A DNA stretch of 64,000 nt, taken from contig NZ_BLID01000008.1 in assembly GCF_009811315.1 (NCBI RefSeq), positions 124,001-188,000 on the forward strand, written 5' to 3'. Below the pieces are notes generated by a model. The model was not told the DNA's origin. It did no database searches and worked only from the letters and a program-made list of their open reading frames with translations. This document shows positions 52,582-61,945 of this stretch, piece by piece. The stretch comes from Vibrio atypicus. Its GTDB lineage: Bacteria; Pseudomonadota; Gammaproteobacteria; Enterobacterales; Vibrionaceae. Position numbers and translations under genes: made by a program. Numbering within the stretch: position 1 is the stretch's first letter; the number at the start of each line of letters is the position of its first letter.

Positions 52582-54831
52582 ATGACGATGATATACGATC
52601 AAGAAAAATATAGCCTAGAACTTTGTGAACTAACCCAAACTTATTTTGACGAAAATTACTATATAGAGAACTATCCAGATGTAAAAGAAGCTCCTATTTC
52701 ACCTTTTGAACATTACTTAAATTATGGTTGGTCCGAAGGACGCAATCCTAGTGAAGATTTTGACTCTTATGGGTATTTAAATGAGCATCCTGATGTTGCT
52801 GATGCTGGCCTTAATCCACTATATCACTACGTAGTTTGGGGACAGTATGAAGGTCGGTCTCGAGGGATAAATGAGATTAACGCGACAGCTAGTAGCGAAT
52901 GTTATAGGTCAATGCAAAGAGTTCATATTGACGGTGGGCGTTCTCCAGAATATGCACCTAGAATAGAGGCTACTGTGAACAAATCAGAAGACGCCCCAAA
53001 AGTAGTTGCTTTCTACCTCCCTCAATTTCATCCATTTACAGAGAATGATGAGTGGTGGGGAAAAGGGTTTACAGAATGGAGCAATGTTGCAAAAACAATA
53101 CCTCAATTTGAAGGCCATTATCAGCCGAGGTTGCCTAGTGATCTCGGTTATTATGATTTACGTTTGCCCGAGGTAATGAAAGAACAAGTCGAAATGGCGA
53201 AATTGCATGGAATAGAGGCTTTTTGTTTCCATTACTATTGGTTTGCTGGACATCGACTAATGGAGCGTCCGATAGATCTATATTTAGACAACTCTGACTC
53301 ACTGGACCTTCCTTTCTGTTTATGTTGGGCAAATGAGAATTGGAGTCGAAGATGGGACGGCTCTGAAAATGACATTTTGATTGCTCAAGAGCATAGTGAG
53401 GATGACAACGAGGCCGTATTTTATGATCTCTTGCGACATTTCAAAGACCAGCGCTACCTCACTGTTGATGGAAAACCATTTATCGTAATTTATCGTCCTG
53501 ACATTATTCCAGACATTAAAGGTTTGACAAAACTGTGGCGTGAGCTTGCCAAGAAAGAAGGCTTACCAGGCTTACATATGGTTGCAACAAACTCATTTGG
53601 CTTTCGAGAATACTCTGAGCTAGGTTTTGATGGCTTGGTGGAATTTCCTCCTCATAATATTGTTGCAGGTCAAATAAATTCAAAACTTGATTTCTACAAT
53701 GAAGATTTTCAGGGAGCAGTATACGACTACCAAGATGTAGTGGATTTCTCCTTAGAACGGCTAGAGTCTCAGAGCGAAAATAAAGAATCAAAAGCGTATT
53801 ATCCCACTGTAATGACGGCTTGGGATAATAGCGCGCGTAAGCCTGGTAGAGGTAACGTATTCCATGGAGCAAGCCCTTCCAAGTTTCAGAAATGGTTGAG
53901 TGGCTGTTATGATTGGTCTAAACGAGTTCATCCTAAGGGAGGGCAATTTGTCTTTGTTAATGCTTGGAATGAATGGGCAGAAGGTACATACCTGGAACCT
54001 GATAAGAAATACGGTTACGCGTATCTAAATGCTGTGCGTTCAACTATAAATGAGAAAGCAAAAAAAAAAAATGAATTGCTAAACTTAGCCAATGAAATAT
54101 CTTTTCCTAAAAAAAATGATGCAGTTGTTGTTGCTCATGTTTTCTATGAAGATCTAGTGGAAGAAATTGTTCTTTGCATCAAGAAAGCCCGAGAAGTCTA
54201 TGGTCTAGATGTTGCTATTAGTTTACCGGAAACCTTTTCGGTGCCTTGTGCAAAGAAACTAATAGAGTCATTAGAGCCTGTGCAGGTTACTATTTGTGAG
54301 AATAGGGGACGAGATGTTTGGCCATTTTTGCAGACTTTGAAGAATATTCGAAACTTAGATTATAAGTACGGTTTGAAAATTCATTCGAAGAAGTCTACTC
54401 ATTTGTCCAAAGGAAATGGTTGGAGGAATGCAATATACAAAGGTTTATTGTGTGAAAAAGCGCTTATCGAGGTGGCGGACATTTTTACAAATAGCAATGT
54501 AGGGATTGTATCGCCAAAGTCATTTCTTTATTCATTGTCTGGTGCAACGCTAGTGGATAATGTAAATAACTTACAGAAGCTTTCTCAGGTATATAATTGT
54601 CCTATAAATTATGATATCCCATTTATTGCAGGGACAATGTTTTGGTTTAACTTTGAATTTGCGGAAAAATTGCTGATTTCTGACGTGAATCGAGATTTAT
54701 TTGGAGTAGAAATGGGAGCGATTGACGGCACGGTGGCACATGCTTTTGAGAGGTTTATTCCATCTTTGTCAGATAACCTTGGATTCGCTTTGGTTAGTTA
54801 TGAGATAGAGCATTTGTATATGCCGTATTGA
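52582..54831 (+). CDS. Large WbsX plus RgpF-domain polysaccharide biosynthesis protein
   Basis: ATG 52582 gives 749 residues (an ATG 6 bases later, or a GTG inside rmlB, are alternatives). Two tandem N-terminal repeats (about residues 22-95) share the pattern F-D-x-x-Y-Y-x-x-x-Y-P-D-V with HYxxxGxxEGR. A WbsX/GH99-like domain follows (VAFYLPQFHPFTENDEWWGKGFTEW, FCLCWANENWSRRWDG, NAWNEWAEGTYLEPD). From about residue 505 an RgpF-like (rhamnan synthesis F) domain carries ENRGRDVWPFLQTL and IHSKKSTHL. It probably assembles a rhamnose-rich chain. Activity of each module is inferred from the families. Confidence 0.82.
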   Translation: MTMIYDQEKYSLELCELTQTYFDENYYIENYPDVKEAPISPFEHYLNYGWSEGRNPSEDFDSYGYLNEHPDVADAGLNPLYHYVVWGQYEGRSRGINEINATASSECYRSMQRVHIDGGRSPEYAPRIEATVNKSEDAPKVVAFYLPQFHPFTENDEWWGKGFTEWSNVAKTIPQFEGHYQPRLPSDLGYYDLRLPEVMKEQVEMAKLHGIEAFCFHYYWFAGHRLMERPIDLYLDNSDSLDLPFCLCWANENWSRRWDGSENDILIAQEHSEDDNEAVFYDLLRHFKDQRYLTVDGKPFIVIYRPDIIPDIKGLTKLWRELAKKEGLPGLHMVATNSFGFREYSELGFDGLVEFPPHNIVAGQINSKLDFYNEDFQGAVYDYQDVVDFSLERLESQSENKESKAYYPTVMTAWDNSARKPGRGNVFHGASPSKFQKWLSGCYDWSKRVHPKGGQFVFVNAWNEWAEGTYLEPDKKYGYAYLNAVRSTINEKAKKKNELLNLANEISFPKKNDAVVVAHVFYEDLVEEIVLCIKKAREVYGLDVAISLPETFSVPCAKKLIESLEPVQVTICENRGRDVWPFLQTLKNIRNLDYKYGLKIHSKKSTHLSKGNGWRNAIYKGLLCEKALIEVADIFTNSNVGIVSPKSFLYSLSGATLVDNVNNLQKLSQVYNCPINYDIPFIAGTMFWFNFEFAEKLLISDVNRDLFGVEMGAIDGTVAHAFERFIPSLSDNLGFALVSYEIEHLYMPY

Positions 54832-54844
54832 AGATTTATCTGTC

Positions 54845-54869
54845 AATAAGGGGCTGCTAGCTCCTTATT
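54845..54869 (+). other. Intercistronic hairpin before sulfotransferase gene
   Basis: An 11-bp stem with one G-T pair (54845-54855 with 54859-54869) and a 3-base loop is followed by a short T-rich stretch. It may act as a partial terminator or stability element in the operon. Confidence 0.5.
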
Positions 54870-54892
54870 GTTCTATATGAAAGGGGGATATA

Positions 54893-55738
54893 GTGACTAG
54901 GAAATTAATAATTCATCCAGGTATTGGTAAGACTGCTACTTCAGCAGTCCAGTATGGGCTATTTGAAAACTCAAACTTTGAATCCGACAATACAATATAT
55001 ATATACCCAAATGTTGGTCTTGATAGTGAACATGCCCATCATTACTTTGCAGATAATTATCCAGGTTTCTCAGCAGGAAATATAAAAGATAATATACTTC
55101 AGATAAAAAATGAAGTATGTGCTATCGGTAATGAGAAGAATGTTGTTTATATACTATCTTCAGAGTTTTTGGTGCATAGTTCACAAGCTCATATTGATTT
55201 TTTGCTTAGTGAATTTAAGTCTTTTTTTGATTCAGTAGAAGTTGTATTTTCAGTCAGGAATTATGTGGATTTGGTTTATTCTTCTTACTTGCAGGCGGTA
55301 AAGGTTAACTATGGAATAATTAACTCAGAAAGTATATTGGATTATTATTCAAGGATGGGTGATGGTTTTAACTTTCCTGTCTTGCTGGATAAGTTTTCAA
55401 AATATGATTGTGTTAAATTCATCGACTATGATAAGAATAAGATGGACTTCATAAGGGTGTTTTTTTCTTCAATTGGTTTTGATTCTTCAAAGTTGAAGAT
55501 TGCTAATAATAAAAAAAACTTATCAATAATTGAAGATGTGGTTGATATTATATTTTCCTTTGATAAATTAAACGACAAAACTGCCAATAGGCAAACTTTT
55601 ATATCAAATATGGTGGCTTTTTCCAATAACTACAAAGACTTCAGTAGCAGAAAAATGAAAGAACAACTAATTGAAAAAATTGGTAGTATTTATGAGTCGG
55701 ACTTAAGGTGTATTAGAGAGAAGTATGTTGAATTGTAG
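54893..55738 (+). CDS. Sulfotransferase-like protein A
   Basis: The 281-residue protein starts at GTG 54893 with a strong AAGGGGG ribosome site. Near the N-terminus IIHPGIGKTATSAVQ resembles the 5'-phosphosulfate loop of PAPS sulfotransferases, and VFSVRNYVDLVYSSY (Arg122, Ser130) fits the 3'-phosphate site. No other domain is seen. It is AT-rich compared with the rml genes. It has a clear paralogue at 59863. It likely sulfates a sugar of the exported polysaccharide; PAPS use is inferred. Confidence 0.75.
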   Translation: MTRKLIIHPGIGKTATSAVQYGLFENSNFESDNTIYIYPNVGLDSEHAHHYFADNYPGFSAGNIKDNILQIKNEVCAIGNEKNVVYILSSEFLVHSSQAHIDFLLSEFKSFFDSVEVVFSVRNYVDLVYSSYLQAVKVNYGIINSESILDYYSRMGDGFNFPVLLDKFSKYDCVKFIDYDKNKMDFIRVFFSSIGFDSSKLKIANNKKNLSIIEDVVDIIFSFDKLNDKTANRQTFISNMVAFSNNYKDFSSRKMKEQLIEKIGSIYESDLRCIREKYVEL

Positions 55739-55749
55739 AGGAGTATATT

Positions 55750-56658
55750 GTGTTAGGGAATCTTAGCTCAATCGAAAATATTAAAAGATTGGATTCGTCC
55801 TCATATGATTGGGTTGGCCATATACCTTTTGCCTACTACTTGACATATTGGATGAAGCCAAAGGTAATTGTCGAGCTTGGTTGTTATAAAGGTAATTCTT
55901 TAAACGCTTTTAGCCAATCAGTCTTAGAGCATAACCTTGATACGAAAATATATGGGATTGACATGTGGCAAGGCGACCTTCACATGGGGGAATTTCCTGA
56001 AGATATATTTATTGAAGTTGAAGGTTTTTTTTGTAGAAATTATCCCTCTATTGTTACGTTGAAGAAAATGTCTTTTAATGATGCAGTAAATGATTTTGAA
56101 GATGAGTCTATAGATTTACTGCATATTGATGGTTTGCACACTTACGAAGCAGTTAGAGAAGATTTTGAAACTTGGCTTCCAAAAATGAGTGATCATGGTG
56201 TTGTTTTGTTTCATGATACTTTGGTAGAGAAAGAAAATTTTGGAGTGAATAAATTTTGGAGTGAAGTCTCAACTCAATATCCAAGTTATAATTTTTCTTT
56301 TTGTCATGGGTTAGGGGTTTTACTTGTAGGGAAACAAATACCAACGAAAGTGGAAGAGGTTATTGAATTCGCACAGCTTAATTCACATTTTTTTGAATCT
56401 GTTTTTCTGTCTCTATGTGAAAGCAGTTTATCTAAGAATGCTTTTGATTTCATAATTAAGTTGAAGCTAAATAGTGACGAGGACGAAAGTATTACACCAG
56501 AATTAATTGATGCTATCAGAGACGGTGCCTTGTCTATTGAAAATCATGATTTAAATAAAGCATATTTGTTAATGAAGTATGCTAACGCTCTTCGACCAAC
56601 AGGCCCTTTCATAAAGCAAAAGCTATTGGAATATGAAACTAAACTTACGTTAAAATAA
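55750..56658 (+). CDS. SAM-dependent methyltransferase (Methyltransf_24-like)
   Basis: The 302-residue protein starts at GTG 55750 with GAGGAG upstream. It has VIVELGCYKGNSLNAF (SAM glycine loop), IYGIDMWQGD, and IDLLHIDGLHTYEAVREDFETWLPKM with GVVLFHDT, the set typical of class-I sugar O-methyltransferases in cell-surface loci. The last 90 residues are a helical tail. It lies between two sulfotransferase-like genes, so methylation of the same polysaccharide is likely. Confidence 0.82.
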   Translation: MLGNLSSIENIKRLDSSSYDWVGHIPFAYYLTYWMKPKVIVELGCYKGNSLNAFSQSVLEHNLDTKIYGIDMWQGDLHMGEFPEDIFIEVEGFFCRNYPSIVTLKKMSFNDAVNDFEDESIDLLHIDGLHTYEAVREDFETWLPKMSDHGVVLFHDTLVEKENFGVNKFWSEVSTQYPSYNFSFCHGLGVLLVGKQIPTKVEEVIEFAQLNSHFFESVFLSLCESSLSKNAFDFIIKLKLNSDEDESITPELIDAIRDGALSIENHDLNKAYLLMKYANALRPTGPFIKQKLLEYETKLTLK

Positions 56659-56782
56659 GTGGATGTATGTTAATGTTGGTTTTTTGATAATGATGTTGCT
56701 TTAAGAGCTGTTACTGTTAGGTATTTTCGTCAGTTGGAACTTACGATAACAAAGAAATTGAAAATTATTATTGGATGAACAA

Positions 56783-57829
56783 ATGGCTATCGAATCACTA
56801 CAGCAGCTAGGTGCTGTGTTCCTTTCTCCCGTTTTGAGCTATTTTCATCAACATCTGCTTGATAACCGACCTCAAGAACGTCCGCTATTTTTTCTCGCTC
56901 GAGAAGGTTATTGGTTAGAGCGTTCATTTTGTGAATATGCTCAAGCGCAGCAAACCGCTGTAAATACCCGCTATATGTTGGTATCGCGCGCGTTTCTTTT
57001 CAAAATCGGCTTACTAAACCCAGCCACGTACGATTATTCACTCAACTTCAAATTTGCTGGCTCAATGTATGAACTCCTTAGAACTCGCTTTATGTTGAGT
57101 GATCCCACCATCAAGCAGATTTTATCAAGCAAAGAGCAAGCTAAGAAAGTGATGCTCCCAGCTGACCTAGGCAAAGTTTCCACTGTGCTAGAAGACAAGT
57201 TAGAGCAGCTAGAGCCCGTTATTTCCCAGTCAAGCAAAGCGTATCAGGCGTATTTGCAATCGCTGGGATTTTTCGATCATAAGAGTGTCGATATTGTTGA
57301 TATTGGCTACGGAGGAACCATTCAAACGTTGCTAAGCCTTATCTTTCAAGTTGACACCAATGGGCACTACTTAATTGCTTCTAATCCAGGGGTAAAGCTG
57401 GTTGCAGGCCATACGGCAAGAATGACAGGTTATCTCAAAGAAGGCGTTAAGCTTGGTGGAGGGTATATTCCTTTGGATCGTTCGATGTTTTTGGAAGGAT
57501 TGCTTACAGCACCCGTTGGCCAGTTTCAAGATATTCGTTTTAGCCCATTACCAAGCAAAACTTTTGATTATTACTACGGGCGTAAAGTCTCTACTCAACA
57601 TAACTTTCATTTGATCGAAACGATCTGCAAAGGTGCATTTGAGCAAATGGCTTACAATGTTAAGCACAATATTGACTTTTCTCGTCAAGAAGTTGAATCC
57701 CTCTACAGTGCGTTTGTGAGCAAAAAAGGTATGTTACCTAGAGATAGTTGGCCATTGTTTGAAATTGACGACGATATCGCCAGTGAAGGGACTGTTAATG
57801 GAATCGACTTTTTTGGTTTGAAAATATGA
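56783..57829 (+). CDS. Unrecognised protein resembling the C-terminal module of HAD-type glycan hydrolases
   Basis: ATG 56783 (348 residues, MAIESLQQLGAVFLSP) is preferred over a TTG 12 bases earlier because TTGGA then serves as ribosome site. The segment RPLFFLAREGYWLERSFCEYA and VDIVDIGYGGTIQTLL resemble the module that follows the HAD domain in COG5610-type proteins. No catalytic motif can be named. The next gene encodes the HAD domain and overlaps it by 4 bases, so the two may form one functional unit with swapped order. Confidence 0.6.
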   Translation: MAIESLQQLGAVFLSPVLSYFHQHLLDNRPQERPLFFLAREGYWLERSFCEYAQAQQTAVNTRYMLVSRAFLFKIGLLNPATYDYSLNFKFAGSMYELLRTRFMLSDPTIKQILSSKEQAKKVMLPADLGKVSTVLEDKLEQLEPVISQSSKAYQAYLQSLGFFDHKSVDIVDIGYGGTIQTLLSLIFQVDTNGHYLIASNPGVKLVAGHTARMTGYLKEGVKLGGGYIPLDRSMFLEGLLTAPVGQFQDIRFSPLPSKTFDYYYGRKVSTQHNFHLIETICKGAFEQMAYNVKHNIDFSRQEVESLYSAFVSKKGMLPRDSWPLFEIDDDIASEGTVNGIDFFGLKI

Positions 57830-59859
57830 ATTACCGAGCACTCATTAAACAACGTTTCCCTCGTATCGAGCGCACGTTACGCCATAACCCGAAAATGATG
57901 AATTTGGCAGTTCGAGTCGAAAGGCGACTGCTAAATCGTAAGTTAAGCAAATTGACCAAGCAGCTGAATGGTAGAAGTGTTGCGCTAAATTTTGATGAAC
58001 AGCAACTACTAAGAGATGCAAAACATCATGGGTTGTTTGATTACCAATGGTACAGCGACGTACAAAAACGCGCATTTGAAAGTGAACAACATGCGTTCAG
58101 TGACTATTTACACAAGAGTACCTTTTCTTCTGTCAGTCCAAGCCCTAGCTTCTCAAATTTAGCGTACCAAAAACAAAACTTGGATGTTTACCATACAAAC
58201 ATGAGCCCGTTGGCGCACTATTTAAGTGTTGGTCACAGTGAAGGCAGGAACGTTCAACCGTATACTCCTAGCTGGACATCGACATCGGAGATTCAAATTA
58301 CTCCTGATATCGAGAGGTTGAAAACACTTAAGGTCGCGGTCTGTCTGCACATATTCTATGAAGACTTTATTGACTATTACGCGAAATGCTTACGTGATTT
58401 CCCAACAAGTGTTGATCTATTTATCAGCGTTAGTGATAAATCGTATCAAAGTAAAATAGAACAACAGCTTGGTACTCTAAGTTCCGTAAGAAATGTAGAA
58501 GTAGTTGAAGTTCCAAACCGCGGACGTAACTTTGGTCCAATGCTCGTAGAGTTTGGGCGTTCACTACTCGACTATGATTTATTTTGTCACCTGCATTCTA
58601 AAAAATCGCTTTATTCAGGGCGCCCGCAAACTCAATGGGCAGATTACCTCGGTGAGTTTTTGCTTAATGATCATCATGTGTTGTCAAAAATGATGACACA
58701 AATGTTAGATGATGAGCAGTGCGGTGTTTATTACCCGACTTCATTTTCTATGATGCCTGATTGGGTGAACCATTGGTTGAAGAATAAACCATATAAAGGT
58801 GAATTTTATGAAGCGTGGGATCTGCAAGACCATTCCGAGTTTATCTCATATCCGGTAGGGGGGATGTTCTGGGCTAAGCCTGCGGCGATTAAACAGTTAT
58901 TAGACAAAGAGCACCAATATACAGACTTTCCTGAAGAGCCCCTTCCAAATGATGGCTCCCCATTGCACGCATTGGAACGATGCGTTGGCTTATTGGCTGA
59001 GCGCAATGGCTATTCGCAGCTCTTCTATCATCCAGAACTCGCCACCTTTACGCAAGATAAGAGCTATGTTTTTGCAAATTACGTTTGCAGTAAAGAGCAG
59101 CTTGTGCATAAAGTACAGCCGTTTGAGATTATCTCTTTTGATGTGTTTGACACGCTTGTTCGCCGTAGCCATTACGCTCCCGATTATGCAAAGTTGCGTT
59201 TAGGTAAACAACTGGTGAGCGACGGCTTATTTGAGTCTGAGCATCAGTTTGTGGAACTGCGTAATCAAGCGGAATACCAAGTTCGTGTAGACAAAAAGTT
59301 TCAAGGAGATGTCTCTATTTTCGAGACATACCAAAAATTAGCGGCAACGCAAGGTTGGGATGACGAACAAGCGAAACAGTTCGCAGAGCTAGAGTTTGCC
59401 TACGATCTTGAAATGATTGAAAGCAAAGATGAAGTCGTGGATGTACTCAATCACTTGATTGGGCTAGGTAAGCAGGTTTACATTATTTCTGATACTTATT
59501 ACACCGAGTATCAAATAGTCCTCATGTTACGTAAAGCAGGTGTAACCAATGGTTATAAACTGTTTGTTTCCTCTGAGATGGGCCTAAGGAAAGACAACGG
59601 GACTATGTGGGCACATGTTAATGAACTACTTAAGAATAAAGCCCAATTTGTTCACATTGGTGATAATGCTGTAGCAGATGCACAGCTACCTGGCGATTTT
59701 GGCTTGGCCAACCTTCACATTTTGAATCCCATTGACAAGTGGCAAGCTGCGGGATGGACGAATCCTTTTGCAAACGGCAATGACTTAAACGAACAACAGA
59801 TTTTAAAATGGGGGCCACTGATCAGTCAGTTTGGTCGCTACCCATTTTTAGGTGAGTAA
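57826..59859 (+). CDS. RgpF-domain plus HAD-hydrolase polysaccharide biosynthesis protein
   Basis: The 677-residue protein has an N-terminal part with one EGR-type repeat (HYLSVGHSEGRN near residue 131), an RgpF-like domain (about 168-400; LKVAVCLHIFYEDF, PNRGRNFGPMLVEF, HLHSKKSLYSG) and a HAD-like domain with SFDVFDTLVRR (Asp439, Asp442) and a VHIGDNAVAD late motif. The RgpF part matches that of the protein at 52582. It ends KWGPLISQFGRYPF, like the join to the next module in COG5610 proteins. Likely a cytoplasmic glycan-assembly enzyme; the HAD substrate is unknown. Confidence 0.78.
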   Translation: MNYRALIKQRFPRIERTLRHNPKMMNLAVRVERRLLNRKLSKLTKQLNGRSVALNFDEQQLLRDAKHHGLFDYQWYSDVQKRAFESEQHAFSDYLHKSTFSSVSPSPSFSNLAYQKQNLDVYHTNMSPLAHYLSVGHSEGRNVQPYTPSWTSTSEIQITPDIERLKTLKVAVCLHIFYEDFIDYYAKCLRDFPTSVDLFISVSDKSYQSKIEQQLGTLSSVRNVEVVEVPNRGRNFGPMLVEFGRSLLDYDLFCHLHSKKSLYSGRPQTQWADYLGEFLLNDHHVLSKMMTQMLDDEQCGVYYPTSFSMMPDWVNHWLKNKPYKGEFYEAWDLQDHSEFISYPVGGMFWAKPAAIKQLLDKEHQYTDFPEEPLPNDGSPLHALERCVGLLAERNGYSQLFYHPELATFTQDKSYVFANYVCSKEQLVHKVQPFEIISFDVFDTLVRRSHYAPDYAKLRLGKQLVSDGLFESEHQFVELRNQAEYQVRVDKKFQGDVSIFETYQKLAATQGWDDEQAKQFAELEFAYDLEMIESKDEVVDVLNHLIGLGKQVYIISDTYYTEYQIVLMLRKAGVTNGYKLFVSSEMGLRKDNGTMWAHVNELLKNKAQFVHIGDNAVADAQLPGDFGLANLHILNPIDKWQAAGWTNPFANGNDLNEQQILKWGPLISQFGRYPFLGE

Positions 59860-59862
59860 TAA

Positions 59863-60726
59863 ATGTACAATAATATCTTAAACCAAGAAAAAACAATTGT
59901 TTTTCACCCAGGGATAGGGAAAACAGCAACCAGTAAGATACAAGAGATAGGCCTTAAACTTCCTCTTGGTAACAATGGAGAGGCCTGTTTCTCACCATAT
60001 GGAATTTATGGTGGAGCACATAACTATTTTTCATCAATTCATCCTGGGTTTAATGGAGATAAGTTCAACTCAGAATGGGAGCTCTTACTAGATTTTGTTA
60101 GTAAGCGTAAAGGTTCTACGATTGTTTCGACAGAGTTCCTCATCCGAGATACTCACGAGCATATCCGTAAAATGATTGAAAGCGCTAGATCAAAAGGTAT
60201 AGGCGTTAAAGTTGTGTTTTCGATTAGGAGTTATTCCGAATATCTATTATCTTCTTATATGCAAGGAGTTAAAGTTCAGTGGGGGATAAGGAAGGATGAG
60301 AACTTCTTGGAATATTGTAGAAGAGAAGTTGATAATATTAGATACCCTTTACTTATTGATAAATGGTCGAACCTGGTTGGGAAAGAAAGTATCTACTTGC
60401 TAGATTATACGAATAATAAAAATAATTTTGTTGGTTCTTTTTTTAACTTGTTTGGCATCGATGTTTCTGAATCATTCAATCCAGGTGATAAGGTTAATTT
60501 ATCAATGCCATTTGAAATCGCACCAATAATTAGACACTTTGATAACATATCTGATGATTCGGAAGTTAGGGAAAAGCTAATAGAACTGTTGGGAAATGTG
60601 AAATTTAAAACCAATATGAAGGAAACGATTTTATCTAGAGTTGAGTCAGAGATTATAATGAATAAATATACACATGACATTGGTCGTTTGAATGAATTAT
60701 ACCGCTGGGTAGAATTAAAATCCTAA
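59863..60726 (+). CDS. Sulfotransferase-like protein B (paralogue of A)
   Basis: The 287-residue product has IVFHPGIGKTATSKIQ near the N-terminus and VVFSIRSYSEYLLSSYMQGVKVQWGI near residue 122, the same motifs and spacing as protein A at 54893. The genes are probably duplicated paralogues with distinct acceptors. It starts 3 bases after the HAD gene and is AT-rich. Sulfate transfer is inferred from the loops. Confidence 0.75.
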   Translation: MYNNILNQEKTIVFHPGIGKTATSKIQEIGLKLPLGNNGEACFSPYGIYGGAHNYFSSIHPGFNGDKFNSEWELLLDFVSKRKGSTIVSTEFLIRDTHEHIRKMIESARSKGIGVKVVFSIRSYSEYLLSSYMQGVKVQWGIRKDENFLEYCRREVDNIRYPLLIDKWSNLVGKESIYLLDYTNNKNNFVGSFFNLFGIDVSESFNPGDKVNLSMPFEIAPIIRHFDNISDDSEVREKLIELLGNVKFKTNMKETILSRVESEIIMNKYTHDIGRLNELYRWVELKS

Positions 60727-60758
60727 GTAGAGTGTGAATTTATTTCTGGTATCCTTGA

Positions 60759-61931
60759 ATGTTAGAAAAGGTAATTTTTCATATAGGTCTACACAAAACA
60801 GGAACAACCAGCCTACAGTTTGATTTTTTAAGAAATAGTAGAAGGTTGAAAAAGAGTGGAATTTCATATCCTAAGTTTTATGCCCGTAGGAATGCACTCT
60901 CTAATCATAGTTGGCCAATATTAAATTTGATTCTTAGTAGCCCATCTGATTACCACTTGAATATATCAAATAAAATGACCAATAATGAACGGGATGATTT
61001 TTTCAAAGCTACACTTAAAACGCTACACTCTCAAGCGAAGGATTCTCCAGTGATGCTAATTTCTGGAGAAGGTTTATCAATAGTTGGCTATGATGCTTTG
61101 GTTAGACTCAGAAATCACTTCCAGCTTCTCTCGATTAAGCCTATTGAGTTTGAGTTCCATTACTTTACTCGTTCAAAATTTAGTTTTATTCAAAGTATTA
61201 TTCAAGAAAGAGTGAAAAATGGGGAGAGTGAACATGCTATAGTAAATAGTATGGCCTCAAATATGCCAAGTAATGAATACATACACATTGATGAATTGAA
61301 GCGTGTTTTTAATAAATCAAAATTATATAAGCATGATTACGATTTGGCATGTAATTATGAAGGTGGAATTAAAAGTTACTTCTTCTCTAACGTATTAGGT
61401 ATGGATTCTTCGTTGCTAAGGTTAAATGAAAAATATAGTAAAAATAAAAGCCTTAGTGTTCAGTCGTATGAAATGATTAAATTTTACACAGAGAATAGTG
61501 TGTCTAATACTGGTGTTCCTGTTTTGGGTTCAGAGTACAAGTCTAACATAGATTTACTGTCAAGGTTTTCTGGAAGGCGTTTTCAGATTAATGAAAGACA
61601 CAAAGAGCTAATCTTAGATGTGGCAGCAAAAAAAAATACGGCAGTGAGAGAAGCATGGGAAAAGTTTTTTCTCGAACGGAATAATATCTTTAGCTTGCAG
61701 GAGGTGTGGCAAGGTGTTGATGTTAAAAAATTGACCAAGATTATTAACCTAACCTCTGAGGAGTGTAAGAATATTTTAGTAGATTACTTTGTTGCTCAGG
61801 CATTGTTTTACAAGTCACTAAATGATATTAACACGGCTAACAATTTAATAAATGTAGTGAAAAAAATAACTTTAGATGGTGAGTTGAACAATAGTAGGCT
61901 TGCTTCTTATTTTTGTTGTGATGAAGTTTAA
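60759..61931 (+). CDS. Sulfotransferase-like protein C
   Basis: The 390-residue protein opens VIFHIGLHKTGTTSLQ, the standard 5'-phosphosulfate loop of bacterial carbohydrate sulfotransferases. FHYFTRSKFSFIQSIIQERV near residue 135 fits the 3'-phosphate site. It is longer than A and B and belongs to another branch. Three such genes in one exporter operon point to a sulfated product. No PAPS-synthesis genes are seen inside the operon. Confidence 0.75.
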   Translation: MLEKVIFHIGLHKTGTTSLQFDFLRNSRRLKKSGISYPKFYARRNALSNHSWPILNLILSSPSDYHLNISNKMTNNERDDFFKATLKTLHSQAKDSPVMLISGEGLSIVGYDALVRLRNHFQLLSIKPIEFEFHYFTRSKFSFIQSIIQERVKNGESEHAIVNSMASNMPSNEYIHIDELKRVFNKSKLYKHDYDLACNYEGGIKSYFFSNVLGMDSSLLRLNEKYSKNKSLSVQSYEMIKFYTENSVSNTGVPVLGSEYKSNIDLLSRFSGRRFQINERHKELILDVAAKKNTAVREAWEKFFLERNNIFSLQEVWQGVDVKKLTKIINLTSEECKNILVDYFVAQALFYKSLNDINTANNLINVVKKITLDGELNNSRLASYFCCDEV

Positions 61932-61945
61932 GTTAAGATAGTGAT

